NCBI GenBank assembly: GCA_963750295.1
Contig: CAVVPY010000005.1
Coordinates: 1-64,000 of the forward strand
Origin: CAVVPY01 sp963750295
Lineage (GTDB): Bacteria; Actinomycetota; Actinomycetes; Mycobacteriales; Jatrophihabitantaceae
Length of the DNA: 64,000 bases
Direction of reading: 5' to 3'
A program made the position numbers and the translations under genes. Positions within the stretch are counted from its first letter, which is position 1. Each line of letters begins with the position of its first letter. Shown here one piece after another: positions 1 to 8,746 of this stretch. A model generated the notes under the pieces. That model did no database searches and was not told the origin of the DNA. It saw only the letters and a program-made list of their open reading frames with translations.

Positions 1-379
1 GTCGCAGGAAGCATTGCTATGAACGCTACGGATGTCGACACTAGGCGGCGGTAGCGCATGGTCCCCCGGATCGTCGTGGCCGGAACGGTAGACCGATTTG
101 CACCGTTCGGCAATCGGCAACACGAGCGCTGAATCGGGTCGTTGACAAGGCGGGATGCCGTCGAAATCAACAGATCGGACAGTGATGCGCCGCGTGCTGC
201 TGCCGTCGCATCGAGTCAGCCCGTTTGCCGGGTGCTCACCCAGCAGGAGCGGCTCGATGCGATGGCGCGGTGCGCGTGACCATGCGCTGGGCTGAATTCG
301 AGTAGGGCCGCTGAGCGGCAATCGCCGCCGCCTACGCTCCCCGACCGGCGGCAATTCCGGACGTGAAATTTCGTGCGCT
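1..379. other. No supported gene
   Basis: No reading frame here has protein-like composition, and no RNA gene or clear promoter was recognised. The stretch lies downstream of the broken HAAS membrane gene on the minus strand and may contain the end of an element that begins outside the window. Confidence 0.4.
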
Positions 380-1103
380 CTATCGAGACAGAGCCCAGCC
401 GAGCAGAAGCCAAACGAGAACACCGGCGCCCAGCATCCGTCGCCAAGGATTGACGCCGCGGGCCACCTCATCACCAGCCCAGACAACCAGGGCGATGGTG
501 CCGACTGTGGTCAGGACCGTGGACCAGGACCCGGTCGGATGAAACAGCCACCTGATTGCGGTGGACGCCAGCCATAGCGTGACCAACACGTTGGGGCGTT
601 GGGCAATGACGAGCTTGCCGCTGGTGCGGTCACGGAACATCCAGTTCCCGGCCGTCCGAACCTCGCTGTTCATGGCTTCATCTAAGCCGAGTCGCGGCAC
701 CCTTCGGACCACGCTGTTGTCGAGGAGCGTGATCGCGCATACGCATCGCAGTGGAGCGGCGCCCGCATAGTGCTGGATCAGCGTCACAACGGTCAACGTC
801 GCGGCCGTAAGAACACTGACCACTGTTCCGAGGACGATCCATGTACGCAGTCGCACGCGCTGCCACTGCGGCAGCGGGCGTGCCGCCTAACGCCTCAGCG
901 ACCAGCACCCACGGCTCACCCATGTGCTGCAGAATCCGAACCGCATCAGGATTGCCGACGCCCGGCGGCATAACCTGATCGAGGTGATCAACCAATTCCG
1001 CGCGCAGTTCCCGCGCCCGCGGTAAGTTCGTCAGCGAACGATCAAGCAAGTACAGATAGCGTTTCACCGCCGCCGGACGATGCAGCATCGATCGAGTCGT
1101 CAT
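380..1103 (-). pseudogene. HAAS-domain membrane protein, frame-broken
   Basis: Two overlapping minus-strand frames look like one protein. The first (from 1103) encodes about 80 residues resembling the HAAS (DUF1700-type) domain, with RYLYLLDRSLTNLPRARELRAE near its N-terminus, then degenerates into low-complexity sequence. The second (read from a GTG at 856 to 380) starts with a hydrophobic segment (WIVLGTVVSVLTAATLTVV) and has further membrane helices near residues 90-155. HAAS proteins normally carry membrane helices in the same chain and sit directly after a PadR gene, as here (4-base overlap). I infer one frame change near 850, either a real mutation or a sequence error. Such proteins are thought to be signalling or membrane-stress partners of PadR; the target is unknown. 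Confidence 0.55.
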
Positions 1104-1453
1104 GACCGCCCCCCGTTCCCGGTGCCACTGGCTAGCACCACGTCCACTGTCTTGGCGAACAGCGCCCAGTCCGCCCGGAAGGCCTCCACACGAGCGCGGC
1201 CGGCCGGCGTCACGCTGTAATACCGCCGAGCCCGCTCACCCTCCTCTTCGCGCCACTCGCTGACGACCAGGCTCTGATCGCGCATCCGGTTCAGGAGCGG
1301 GTAGACCGTGCCCTCACTGGTGAGCAGCCCGCCCTGCTCGGCAAGGTGACGTACCAGCTCTAGCCCGAACCGCGGCCGCTCGGCCAGCAAGGCGAGTACG
1401 CACGGGGCGAGCACACCCCGGCGCAACTCGGTCAGCTCACTGCGCGAAGCCAT
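1100..1453 (-). CDS. PadR family transcriptional regulator
   Basis: About 117 residues with the PadR winged-helix pattern: a GVLAPCVLALLAERPRFGLEL helix-turn-helix start, SEGTVYPLLNRMRDQSLV recognition helix and wing, then a REEEGERARRYYSVTPAGR wing typical of the family. PadR proteins are small dimeric repressors that often control the gene they overlap. The start at 1453 (ATG) is preferred over a GTG nine bases upstream; neither has a strong ribosome site, so translation may be leaderless. The stop overlaps the start of the HAAS gene by four bases, so the pair was translated together. The effector cannot be predicted. Confidence 0.85.
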   Translation of the reverse strand: MASRSELTELRRGVLAPCVLALLAERPRFGLELVRHLAEQGGLLTSEGTVYPLLNRMRDQSLVVSEWREEEGERARRYYSVTPAGRARVEAFRADWALFAKTVDVVLASGTGNGGRS

Positions 1454-1824
1454 GCGCCACACTGTGTCTTGTCACGCAAGGTCACGCAAGAGTCGGCTCC
1501 CAATGAGCGGGCAGCAATGCGGCGCCGGCATTGGGCAACAGCGTTGGAAGGGCGTCCTTGCCGCTGATCCGCGGCAGCGTGACTCGACCTGGGCGATGGT
1601 CTCCCACACGTTCGCCGCGCTGGCCGACCGAGTGTCCTTGCCGCGGTGACTCTGGCCGAGGGCGCGGTGTTCGACCCGGTCCGGTTCCGGCGCGAACGCG
1701 GGACCGCACATGCCACGGACCTTCGGCGCTTGCAGAGGCTCGTCGTCGGACAACTCCCGAGATTCCTAGGCAGATGTTCAGCGGTGCGGGCTCATCACCT
1801 CGATCTGCCCTCATACTCTGTGCT
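1454..1824. other. Intergenic, possibly decayed coding DNA
   Basis: No intact gene is supported between the divergent PadR gene and the cyclase remnant. Short plus-strand fragments in different frames have protein-like composition, which would fit decayed coding sequence, but I cannot assign a family. The PadR promoter should lie at the left end. Confidence 0.3.
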
Positions 1825-2293
1825 ATGCCGCCGGGGCGACCGGACGAATCAGCCGATGGGCTGATCGATGACCTCCTCAGCGTGACGAACAGAGCGCGCC
1901 GGGTGACTACCAGGCGTCCGAAGTCCTCACCTTCCTCGTCGCCGACGTCCGGGGGTACACGACTTTACGCAGCAGCGTGGAGACGAGGCCGCTGAGAAGC
2001 TCACCACGAAGTTCGCGTTGATCGTGCGCGAGATGGTCGGGCAGTTCGGCGGGACGGTCTTCGAGCTTCGCGGTGATGAGGCGCTGTGCGTGTTCAGCTC
2101 GCGCGGCAGTGTCTGCGGCTCGCGGTCACGTTGCAGCAACGCTTCGTCGAAGAGACCGTCGGCGACGCGAGTCTGCCGATGACCGTCGGGATCGGCATCG
2201 ACGCGCGGCGAAGCCGTCCGCGGCTCTGATGGCTACCGCGGCGGCGCGCTGAACCTGGCGGCTCGGCTGTGCTCTCAGGCCAAGGCCGGCGAG
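1825..2293 (+). pseudogene. Class III adenylate/guanylate cyclase domain, multiply frameshifted
   Basis: Translation across frames recovers a class III nucleotide cyclase domain: EVLTFLVADVRGYTTLRSS (frame of 1920), then DEAAEKLTTKFALIVREMV and GGTVFELRGDEALCVFS (frame of 1982), then ARQCLRLAVTLQQRFVEET and LPMTVGIGIDA (frame of 2101), then GGALNLAARLCSQAKAGEV (frame of 2207), which runs unbroken into the next gene. A likely N-terminus MPPGRPDESADGLIDDLLS starts at 1825 in yet another frame. Four frame changes within about 330 bases mean the domain cannot be made as read. In homologous fusions this cytoplasmic cyclase domain precedes a single membrane helix and a secreted part. Genuine decay and local sequence error are both possible. 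Confidence 0.7.
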
Positions 2294-5026
2294 GTGCTCG
2301 CCAGCCCGGAGGTCGCGCACGTCGCGCGCACGATCGACGGCATCCGTTACGCCGCCATGGACCAGGTCGCGCTGAAAGGGCTGAGCGAACCGATCCGGCC
2401 GGTCCGGGTGTTCCCCGAGGGCGAGGACCCAGCGCAGCAGATGGCCGCCCTGAGCAGCACCCTCGTACGCGGCCCGGCGCCGGTGCGGTGGCTACCGCAA
2501 CCTCTCGCCAGCCACCGGCGGCTGACCACCATCGGCGCCGCCCTCGTTTCGATCGTTGTCGCCGGCTTCCTCGTCGTCGCACTCCAGCACGACAGCGGCA
2601 GCGCCGGACTCACGGCGCTCAGCGAGAACTCCCTCGCCGTCGTCGATCCCAGCAACGCTCACCTCATCGATCAGATCGACACCAACGCTGCTCCTACCGC
2701 GGTAGCCGCCGGGTTCGGCTCCATCTGGACCACCAACACCGACGGCAACACCGTGACCCGGATCGATTCGGCGAGCCTGCACGTCATCGACACGATCACG
2801 GTTGGGGTGGCCCCGTCGGCGATCGCCGCCGGCCTTGACTCGATGTGGGTGACCAACAGCGGCGACGGGACGGTGTCGCGGATCGACCGGACGACAGGCG
2901 AAGCCCGGACGATTCAGGTGGGCGTCGCGCCGAGCGGCGTCGTCGTTGCCCATGGTTCGGTCTGGGTCACCAACGCGGCCGACGGGACGGTGTCGCGGAT
3001 CGACCCGGCCGCGAACGCGGTGGTGCAGCGGATCGCGGTCGATTCCGGTCCGAGCGGGATCGCCGCCGGTCGCGACATCTGGGTGGCCAACTCGGCCTCC
3101 GACACCGTGACGCAGATCGACGGCATGCGTCATGTCGTCATCGGAGCCCCTATTCGGGTCGGCAGCAGCCCGAGGAGTGTCGCCGTCGTGGGCGACGGGG
3201 TCTGGGTCTCCTACAACGGCGGGGACGCGATTGCCCGGATTGGGGCGGCGGACGCAACGGTTGCCAACCCCGTGCTGGTCGGCCCACGACCCGACCAGGT
3301 CACGGCGGTCGGCGGCCACGTCTGGACCACGCTGCAAGGCAACGGCGCGATCGTCGAGATCGATCCGGCGAGCGGTCGCTCCATCCGCACCGTGCCCGTC
3401 GGTCCGATACCCGGAGGTATCACCGCCGCAGACGGCAAGCTCTGGGTGACGACGACCAGCGACCCGCACCTGCACCGCGGCGGCACCCTGCACCTCGTCG
3501 GCCCGAGCCAAGGCATCGACCCGCTGTCCCCTGGCGGACTCGACAACGTCTCCTTGCTTGCCAGCAGCTACGACGGGCTGGTGGGATTCCGCCACGTCAG
3601 CGGGGCCGACGGCCTGACCATGGTGCCGGATCTCGCCACTGCGATCCCGGTACCGACGGACGGCGACCGCACCTACACGTTCCGGCTTCGGGACGGCATT
3701 CACTGGTCGACGGGGACAGCGGTCACCGTCGACGACATGAAGCGCGGCATCGAACGGGCGGCCGCGGTCGACCCTTCGCTGAGGCGACTGCTGGCCGGCT
3801 CAGATTCGTGCGGTCCTGACCGCTGCGGCATCTCCGGCGTGACGGTTGACGACACCGCGCGGACGGTGACGCTCAAACTCGTCCGGCCCAGCGGCAACCT
3901 GCTCGATCTTCTCGCGTCCGCTGTGGCCATGCCACCCGGGAGGCCGCTCGCCGAGGTGACGAGCCCGATTCCGGCCACCGGCCCGTACCAGATCGCGACC
4001 TATCGCCCTGACAAGCTGATGATCCTCACCCGCAACCAGTTCTTCCACGAGTGGTCAGCAGCGGCGCAGCCGGACGGGTTCCCAGAGCGAATCGAGTACC
4101 GGATGCTGCCGCCCGAGAACGCGAACGACGCGGTCTCCGCGGTCGCCGCCGCAACCGCCGACTGGGCCAATGCCGGCGACGCCTACGCCAGGCTCGATGC
4201 CCACGCCGTCGATGGCCTGCGTACGACCTTCGGAAGCCGACTGCACCTCACGCCGTCGCAGAATATGCAGGGGATCTTCCTCAACACCCGAGTCGCGCCG
4301 TTTGACGACGTGAGAGTGCGCAAGGCGCTCGCGTATGCGATCGACCGCAAGGCCGTCGCGGACGACTGGACTGGCCCGGCGCTGCCCACTTGCCAGTTCG
4401 TCCCACCCGACTACCCCGGGTACCGGCCGTCCTGCCCGTACACATCAGACCGCGATGCTGCGGTCTGGCACGGGTCGAACGTCGTCAAGGCGCAGCAACT
4501 GCTCGAGGGTCTGCACCCGGAGCGCACCACCGTGACCGTGTGGTCGTGGCCCAGCACGAAACTGGGCATCCAACCTGTCGTCAACGCCTTACGCGTGCTT
4601 GGGTACAACGTCCGTTTCGAAGTGTGGCCGACGGACAACTATGACTACTTCGCTTACGTTGTTGATACCCGACACCGTGTCCAGGTGGCATTCATGGGCT
4701 GGTTCAACTACGACGCCAGCGCGGCGAACCTATTCAGCGTCTACCGGTGCGACGCCTTCCTGCCGCGAAGTCCGGACAACCAGAATCCAGCCGAGTACTG
4801 CGACCCGGCCCTCGACGACCTGATGCACCGGGCCGAACAACGTCAAGCGACCTCGCTCGCGGCGGCGAACGACATGTGGGCCGAGGTGGAACGCCGTCTT
4901 CTGGACGCAGCGCCGTGGGTGCCGCTCGTCAACCCGTTGTCGGTCGACGTGCTGTCGACGCGAGTGCACAACTTCAAGCGCACCCCCGCGCTCGGCGTCC
5001 TGTTCGACCAGATGTGGGTCGAGTGA
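2294..5026 (+). CDS. Beta-propeller plus family 5 ABC solute-binding protein (body of a cyclase fusion)
   Basis: A 910-residue open frame. Residues 1-50 are the tail of the upstream cyclase domain (VALKGLSEPIRPVRVFPEG); about 77-97 form a single membrane helix; about 100-390 hold some seven repeats with a G(S/D)xWVTNxxDGTVSRID pattern, a YncE/NHL-like beta-propeller; about 395-910 match family 5 (oligopeptide/nickel type) solute-binding proteins, with TYTFRLRDGIHWSTG and VRKALAYAIDRKAVA. The propeller and binding domain should lie outside the membrane, so the intact protein would link ligand binding to cyclic-nucleotide synthesis. The coordinate start is only the first GTG in this frame and lacks a convincing ribosome site; the true start lies in the broken region upstream. 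No permease genes are adjacent, so a sensor role fits better than transport. Confidence 0.75.
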   Translation: MLASPEVAHVARTIDGIRYAAMDQVALKGLSEPIRPVRVFPEGEDPAQQMAALSSTLVRGPAPVRWLPQPLASHRRLTTIGAALVSIVVAGFLVVALQHDSGSAGLTALSENSLAVVDPSNAHLIDQIDTNAAPTAVAAGFGSIWTTNTDGNTVTRIDSASLHVIDTITVGVAPSAIAAGLDSMWVTNSGDGTVSRIDRTTGEARTIQVGVAPSGVVVAHGSVWVTNAADGTVSRIDPAANAVVQRIAVDSGPSGIAAGRDIWVANSASDTVTQIDGMRHVVIGAPIRVGSSPRSVAVVGDGVWVSYNGGDAIARIGAADATVANPVLVGPRPDQVTAVGGHVWTTLQGNGAIVEIDPASGRSIRTVPVGPIPGGITAADGKLWVTTTSDPHLHRGGTLHLVGPSQGIDPLSPGGLDNVSLLASSYDGLVGFRHVSGADGLTMVPDLATAIPVPTDGDRTYTFRLRDGIHWSTGTAVTVDDMKRGIERAAAVDPSLRRLLAGSDSCGPDRCGISGVTVDDTARTVTLKLVRPSGNLLDLLASAVAMPPGRPLAEVTSPIPATGPYQIATYRPDKLMILTRNQFFHEWSAAAQPDGFPERIEYRMLPPENANDAVSAVAAATADWANAGDAYARLDAHAVDGLRTTFGSRLHLTPSQNMQGIFLNTRVAPFDDVRVRKALAYAIDRKAVADDWTGPALPTCQFVPPDYPGYRPSCPYTSDRDAAVWHGSNVVKAQQLLEGLHPERTTVTVWSWPSTKLGIQPVVNALRVLGYNVRFEVWPTDNYDYFAYVVDTRHRVQVAFMGWFNYDASAANLFSVYRCDAFLPRSPDNQNPAEYCDPALDDLMHRAEQRQATSLAAANDMWAEVERRLLDAAPWVPLVNPLSVDVLSTRVHNFKRTPALGVLFDQMWVE

Positions 5027-5041
5027 CGTACGGGCGGGTGC

Positions 5042-5091
5042 CGATCTTGTGCAGACGCGCGGGTTCGGCGCGGCGGGTCTGCACAAGATCG
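5042..5091. terminator. Bidirectional stem-loop between convergent genes
   Basis: A perfect 15-bp inverted repeat (CGATCTTGTGCAGAC at 5042-5056 and its complement at 5077-5091) with a 20-base GC-rich loop. It fills the 74-base gap between the converging solute-binding fusion and the NCS1 transporter, the expected place for a shared terminator. There is no T-run. Confidence 0.65.
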
Positions 5092-5100
5092 CGCGAAGGG

Positions 5101-6636
5101 CTAGACGACCTCAGCCTGCGGCACTGCGTCGACGACGGCAGGGTCTCGCTCTGGCGCCTCGTACCCCGGCCCCATGACCTCGGGCGACTCGGGGAACAGC
5201 CGCAGCACGATCGGGTAGAGCACGCCCGCTGCGACGCCGGCGGCGACGAAACTCACGTCCACTCCACCCAGCGCCTCGGCTCCCGGCCCGACGTACCACG
5301 AGTTGCTCGAACACAGCAGGCCGACGGTGGCCGCGGCCATCCAGACGAGCAGGCCGCGCAGGTTGATGCCGTGCCAGAACCAGTAGATGCCGCCACGCAG
5401 CCCGCGGTTGAACACCTGCAGGTCCTGGACGTCGTAATAGGCCTTGCGGCGGACGTGCCCGATCACCATGATCACGATCCACGGGATCGAGAACGCCGCG
5501 AGCAGCGACAGGAACACCCCGATCGCGTCGGTCAACGCCGAGTAGAAGTAACCGACGTAGACCAGGACGGTTGCGAGAGCGCACGCGACGACAGTGGCTT
5601 GCACGCGATTGAGTTTCGGGATGATGGCGGACGTGTCCAGCCCGGTGCCATAGGTGTTGATCACCGCCTGCGCAGTTCCCGACGCCAGGCCCAAGTAGAT
5701 CAGCGCAGGGATGAACCACAGCGGCGCTCCGGCAACCAGACCGAGCACGTAGGAGGTGTCGCTGTCCGCGTAGCCGGCGGAGAAGATCGCGCTCGCGGTG
5801 AACGTCCCCCACATGAACGGGCCCCCCATGCCGAACGCACCACCCAGGAACATCGCCCGGACGATGGAACCGTTCGTGTGCAGCTTCGTCGAGATGTGCC
5901 GCGTCCAGTCCCCCGCGTACGCGCCGTACGAGGCGACCGTGGATCCGCAGACGAGTGCCGACGCGACCCACGTCGCGGTCACCGACCCGAAGACGAGATC
6001 CCCGGTGCCGCCATAGCCGGCATCGAAGTAGCGGCCGTAGATGAACAGCCCGACGAGCATGCACACACCGGCCGTCGGAATCATGAACCGTTGCGCGGCG
6101 ACCATGCTGTGATGGCCGAGGATCGACACGATCGTCACCAGAATGCTGAGCACCCCGTAGGCGATCAGGCGCGGCACGCCGGCATCCTCGATGCCGAAGA
6201 AGCGAGTCAACGCCCCCGCCAGCGCGTCCCCGCCGGTCCAGATGCTGAGCGCGGCGAACGCGAGCGAGGCGGTCGCCTCGAGCAGCGAGCCGATGAGCCG
6301 CCCGGCGACCCCGAAGAACGCGCCGCTCGCGACCGGATTGTTCGTACCTGCCCGCGCACCCATCAGACCCATCGGCGCGAGTACCGCGCCGCCACACGCC
6401 GAGCCGACGACGACAGCACTCGCCGCCTGCCACCAGCTCAGGCCGAACGCGATCGGATACCAGCCGATGATGATCAGGCTGAAGGTCAGGCTGCCACCGA
6501 AGAGGATGACGCCAAGATTCCGCGGCCGGGACGTACGTTCCTCGATCGGTATGAAGTCGACTCCGTGCACCTCGATCTGTGGGCGCCGCCGCCGGACCGG
6601 GGCGGGCCGCGTGGACAGAGACTCGGACGTGGTCAC
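5101..6636 (-). CDS. NCS1 family nucleobase/hydantoin-type permease
   Basis: About 511 residues with some 12 membrane helices, starting at a GTG that overlaps the upstream stop (GTGA) with AAGGGA as ribosome site. Sequence such as LFGGSLTFSLIIIGWYPIAFGLSWWQA, GARAGTNNPVASGAFFG and WTRHISTK places it with the NCS1 (purine/cytosine permease, hydantoin, allantoin) symporters, which import cyclic N-compounds with Na+ or H+. It is the last gene of a four-gene operon with a DUF1116 protein, a GlnT-type ligase and a PuuD-like hydrolase, so it probably imports the substrate those enzymes use. Substrate choice within NCS1 cannot be read from the sequence. Confidence 0.85.
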   Translation of the reverse strand: MTTSESLSTRPAPVRRRRPQIEVHGVDFIPIEERTSRPRNLGVILFGGSLTFSLIIIGWYPIAFGLSWWQAASAVVVGSACGGAVLAPMGLMGARAGTNNPVASGAFFGVAGRLIGSLLEATASLAFAALSIWTGGDALAGALTRFFGIEDAGVPRLIAYGVLSILVTIVSILGHHSMVAAQRFMIPTAGVCMLVGLFIYGRYFDAGYGGTGDLVFGSVTATWVASALVCGSTVASYGAYAGDWTRHISTKLHTNGSIVRAMFLGGAFGMGGPFMWGTFTASAIFSAGYADSDTSYVLGLVAGAPLWFIPALIYLGLASGTAQAVINTYGTGLDTSAIIPKLNRVQATVVACALATVLVYVGYFYSALTDAIGVFLSLLAAFSIPWIVIMVIGHVRRKAYYDVQDLQVFNRGLRGGIYWFWHGINLRGLLVWMAAATVGLLCSSNSWYVGPGAEALGGVDVSFVAAGVAAGVLYPIVLRLFPESPEVMGPGYEAPERDPAVVDAVPQAEVV

Positions 6637-7325
6637 TCGCTCATCCCTTCTTCGCCGTGCACCAGCCAACGGAACGGACGCAGATGCCTGCTGTCCTGGT
6701 CGATCAAGAACTCGGGATGCCACTGCACCCCGAGCACCCCGTCGCTCTCGACTGCCTCGATCGAGCCGTCAGGACTCCATGCGGTGGCGACCAACCCCGA
6801 TCCGGGATCCGCGATCGCCTGGTGGTGTTCGGAGTTCACGGCACCGAGCCCGGCCAGCACGCGTTCGGTCAGGCTCGCGCGTTCGACCTTGAGCGCGTGC
6901 TCCGCCTGCGCGTAGGTGCGGTCGACCCGATGCGCACGGTGCCCCGGTAATCCAGCGGCAGGCAGGTCCTGGACGAGGGACCCGCCGTTGGCGACGGCGA
7001 GCACCTGCGCGCCGCGACACACGCCGAGAACGCGCTTGCCGGCGGCACGCATCCTGGCGACGGCAGTCAGTTCGACCTCGTCCCGATCCGGGTCGACACT
7101 CTCCAGCGAGGCACACGGCGGTTGGCCGTACCGACTCGTCTCGATGTCGCCGCCGCCGGCGAGCAACAGCCCGTCGATCCGATCCCAGACGGCGTCGAGT
7201 TCCGACCCCGTCCGGGTCGGCGCGATCAGGATCGGCGTCGCACCGGCACGTGTCAGCGCGTCGAGATACGCCGTGTAGATGCCGGTGGAGCGGCCTACCC
7301 GCTCCGCGATCGTGCCGACGATCAT
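6633..7325 (-). CDS. PuuD-like gamma-glutamyl hydrolase (class I glutamine amidotransferase fold)
   Basis: 230 residues, the usual length for peptidase C26/PuuD enzymes. The nucleophile Cys is in GVCRGAQ (about residue 99), and the His-Glu part of the triad is in GVQWHPE (about 203-209); NSEHHQA is also family-typical. PuuD cleaves gamma-glutamyl-GABA in putrescine use. Directly upstream, overlapping by four bases, is a glutamine-synthetase-like ligase, so the pair resembles PuuA/PuuD logic: an amine or amide nitrogen is gamma-glutamylated, processed and released with glutamate. The other Puu enzymes (oxidase, aldehyde dehydrogenase) are missing here, so the substrate probably differs from putrescine. 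Confidence 0.85.
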   Translation of the reverse strand: MIVGTIAERVGRSTGIYTAYLDALTRAGATPILIAPTRTGSELDAVWDRIDGLLLAGGGDIETSRYGQPPCASLESVDPDRDEVELTAVARMRAAGKRVLGVCRGAQVLAVANGGSLVQDLPAAGLPGHRAHRVDRTYAQAEHALKVERASLTERVLAGLGAVNSEHHQAIADPGSGLVATAWSPDGSIEAVESDGVLGVQWHPEFLIDQDSRHLRPFRWLVHGEEGMSE

Positions 7326-8683
7326 ATGTTCAGCAGGTAGGTGTTGCGTTCGGACTCAGTGACCTCGGCGTGCGCGCGTTCCCACTCCTCGGTCTTCATC
7401 GCGGCGTACTCGGAGACGAACCGGGGATGGAAGACGGTGTGCGTCAACGGGTCGCTCTCGAACGCGGCCACGGCATCGATCAGGGTGCGGGGCAGGCTCT
7501 CGACGTGTGCCGTGTACGACAGGTCGTCGGTCGGGTCCCCGGGATCGATGGCCTCCCTGATTCCTTCCAGCCCGGCCGCGAGCATGAATGCCGCGGTCAG
7601 GTAGGTGTTCGCCGCGCTGTCGACCGTGCGGTTCTCGATCGCGGGCCGGTTACCCGGCAGCCGGAGCATGCACGAGCGGTTGTTGTAGCCCCAGCTGATC
7701 TTCGTCGGCGCCCAGGTGAAGTTGCCGTCGACCAGCTTGGGAACGAGCCGGCGATATGAGTTGGTCGTCGGATTCGACAGCGCGGCGAGTGCCTTCGCGT
7801 GCTTGAGCACACCACCTGCGAAGTGGAAGGCGGTCTTCTGCCAGGAGTCCCGATCCGTCCCGATCCGGAACATGTTCTCGCCGGTGTTGACGTCCTCGAG
7901 ACTGACGTTGAAGTGCGCGCCTGAGCCCCACAGGTCGGCGAACGGCTTGGGCATGAAGGTCGCGAGCAGGCCACACTCCTTGGCGGTCTGCCGGACCATC
8001 AGCCGGAACAGCGTCATCCGGTCGGCCGACTGCAACATCGGCGCGTGCGCGAAGTCGAACTCGTACTGCCCTTCGCCGCCCTCGGCGTCGAAGCTGAACA
8101 ACCCGAAGTCGAGTTCTTTCATGTACGTGCACATCCGGCCGAGGAACGGCATCGCGTCCAGCGCACTCTCGACGTCGTAGGCCGGTGACGGCTTGATCTC
8201 CGCGCTCTTGGCGATCGGGACGAGCTGCCGGCTGCCGGACGCGAGCGACTCGGGCTTGAACACGTAGAACTCCGGCTCAACACCCAGCTGCGGCGCGAAT
8301 CCCATCGCGGCGGCGGCATCGATCTGTCGCTTCAGTGCAGAACGGGGACACAGGGCGTAGGACTCGCGTCCGCCGAAGGACATGTCCGCCGCCATCCAGA
8401 CGAAGCGACGGTCCCAGGGCAGCACCTTGAGCGTCGCCGGATCCGGAACCGCCGCGACCTCGTCCTCCACCGGATCCATGTGCCCGATGCCGCCCATCCC
8501 GCGAGGCGTGTACCGCTCAGAGCCCGCGAGCAGGTTGGGCAGGTGGTCGATCGGCACGATCTTCGACTTGGGCCGGCCCAACACGTCGATCCAGCTGGCC
8601 ATCGCGTACTCGGCTCCGCCGTCGGCGAGTTCCTTGGCCCAGCTCACGTCCGAGGACGAGATCTCTCTCAGGGTGTCCATCAT
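7322..8683 (-). CDS. GlnT-type glutamine synthetase-like ligase (cluster A)
   Basis: 453 residues with the whole glutamine-synthetase active-site set: GVEPEFYVF, GGEGQYEFDF, GSGAHFNVSL, NSYRRLVP, NNRSCMLRLPG and ENRTVDSAANTYL. Length and spacing resemble the GlnT/GMAS group (gamma-glutamylmethylamide-type ligases) more than housekeeping GlnA. It should activate the gamma-carboxyl of glutamate with ATP and join it to ammonia or an amine. Tyr390 lies at the position matching the adenylylated Tyr of enteric GlnA (GDPTDDLSY). Two ATGs (8683, 8680) are possible; GGAG lies five bases before the second. It sits between a DUF1116 gene and the overlapping PuuD-like gene, so its product is probably consumed by one of them. 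Confidence 0.85.
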   Translation of the reverse strand: MMDTLREISSSDVSWAKELADGGAEYAMASWIDVLGRPKSKIVPIDHLPNLLAGSERYTPRGMGGIGHMDPVEDEVAAVPDPATLKVLPWDRRFVWMAADMSFGGRESYALCPRSALKRQIDAAAAMGFAPQLGVEPEFYVFKPESLASGSRQLVPIAKSAEIKPSPAYDVESALDAMPFLGRMCTYMKELDFGLFSFDAEGGEGQYEFDFAHAPMLQSADRMTLFRLMVRQTAKECGLLATFMPKPFADLWGSGAHFNVSLEDVNTGENMFRIGTDRDSWQKTAFHFAGGVLKHAKALAALSNPTTNSYRRLVPKLVDGNFTWAPTKISWGYNNRSCMLRLPGNRPAIENRTVDSAANTYLTAAFMLAAGLEGIREAIDPGDPTDDLSYTAHVESLPRTLIDAVAAFESDPLTHTVFHPRFVSEYAAMKTEEWERAHAEVTESERNTYLLNI

Positions 8684-8746
8684 TGCTCCGCTTCGTTGGT
8701 GGGTGTGCGTCCGTGGTCTGTCGCGAGTCGCCGGTCGGCGCTCTGG

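Noticed and set aside
4747..6915. A 722-codon plus-strand frame opposite the NCS1 permease
   Set aside because: Arg/Asp/Gln-rich shadow of the minus-strand gene; no domain or ribosome site.
7322..8683. Housekeeping glutamine synthetase GlnA
   Set aside because: Motif details and neighbours (PuuD-like hydrolase, DUF1116, transporter, LacI) point to a catabolic GlnT/PuuA-like ligase; the same reasoning applies to 25341-26717.
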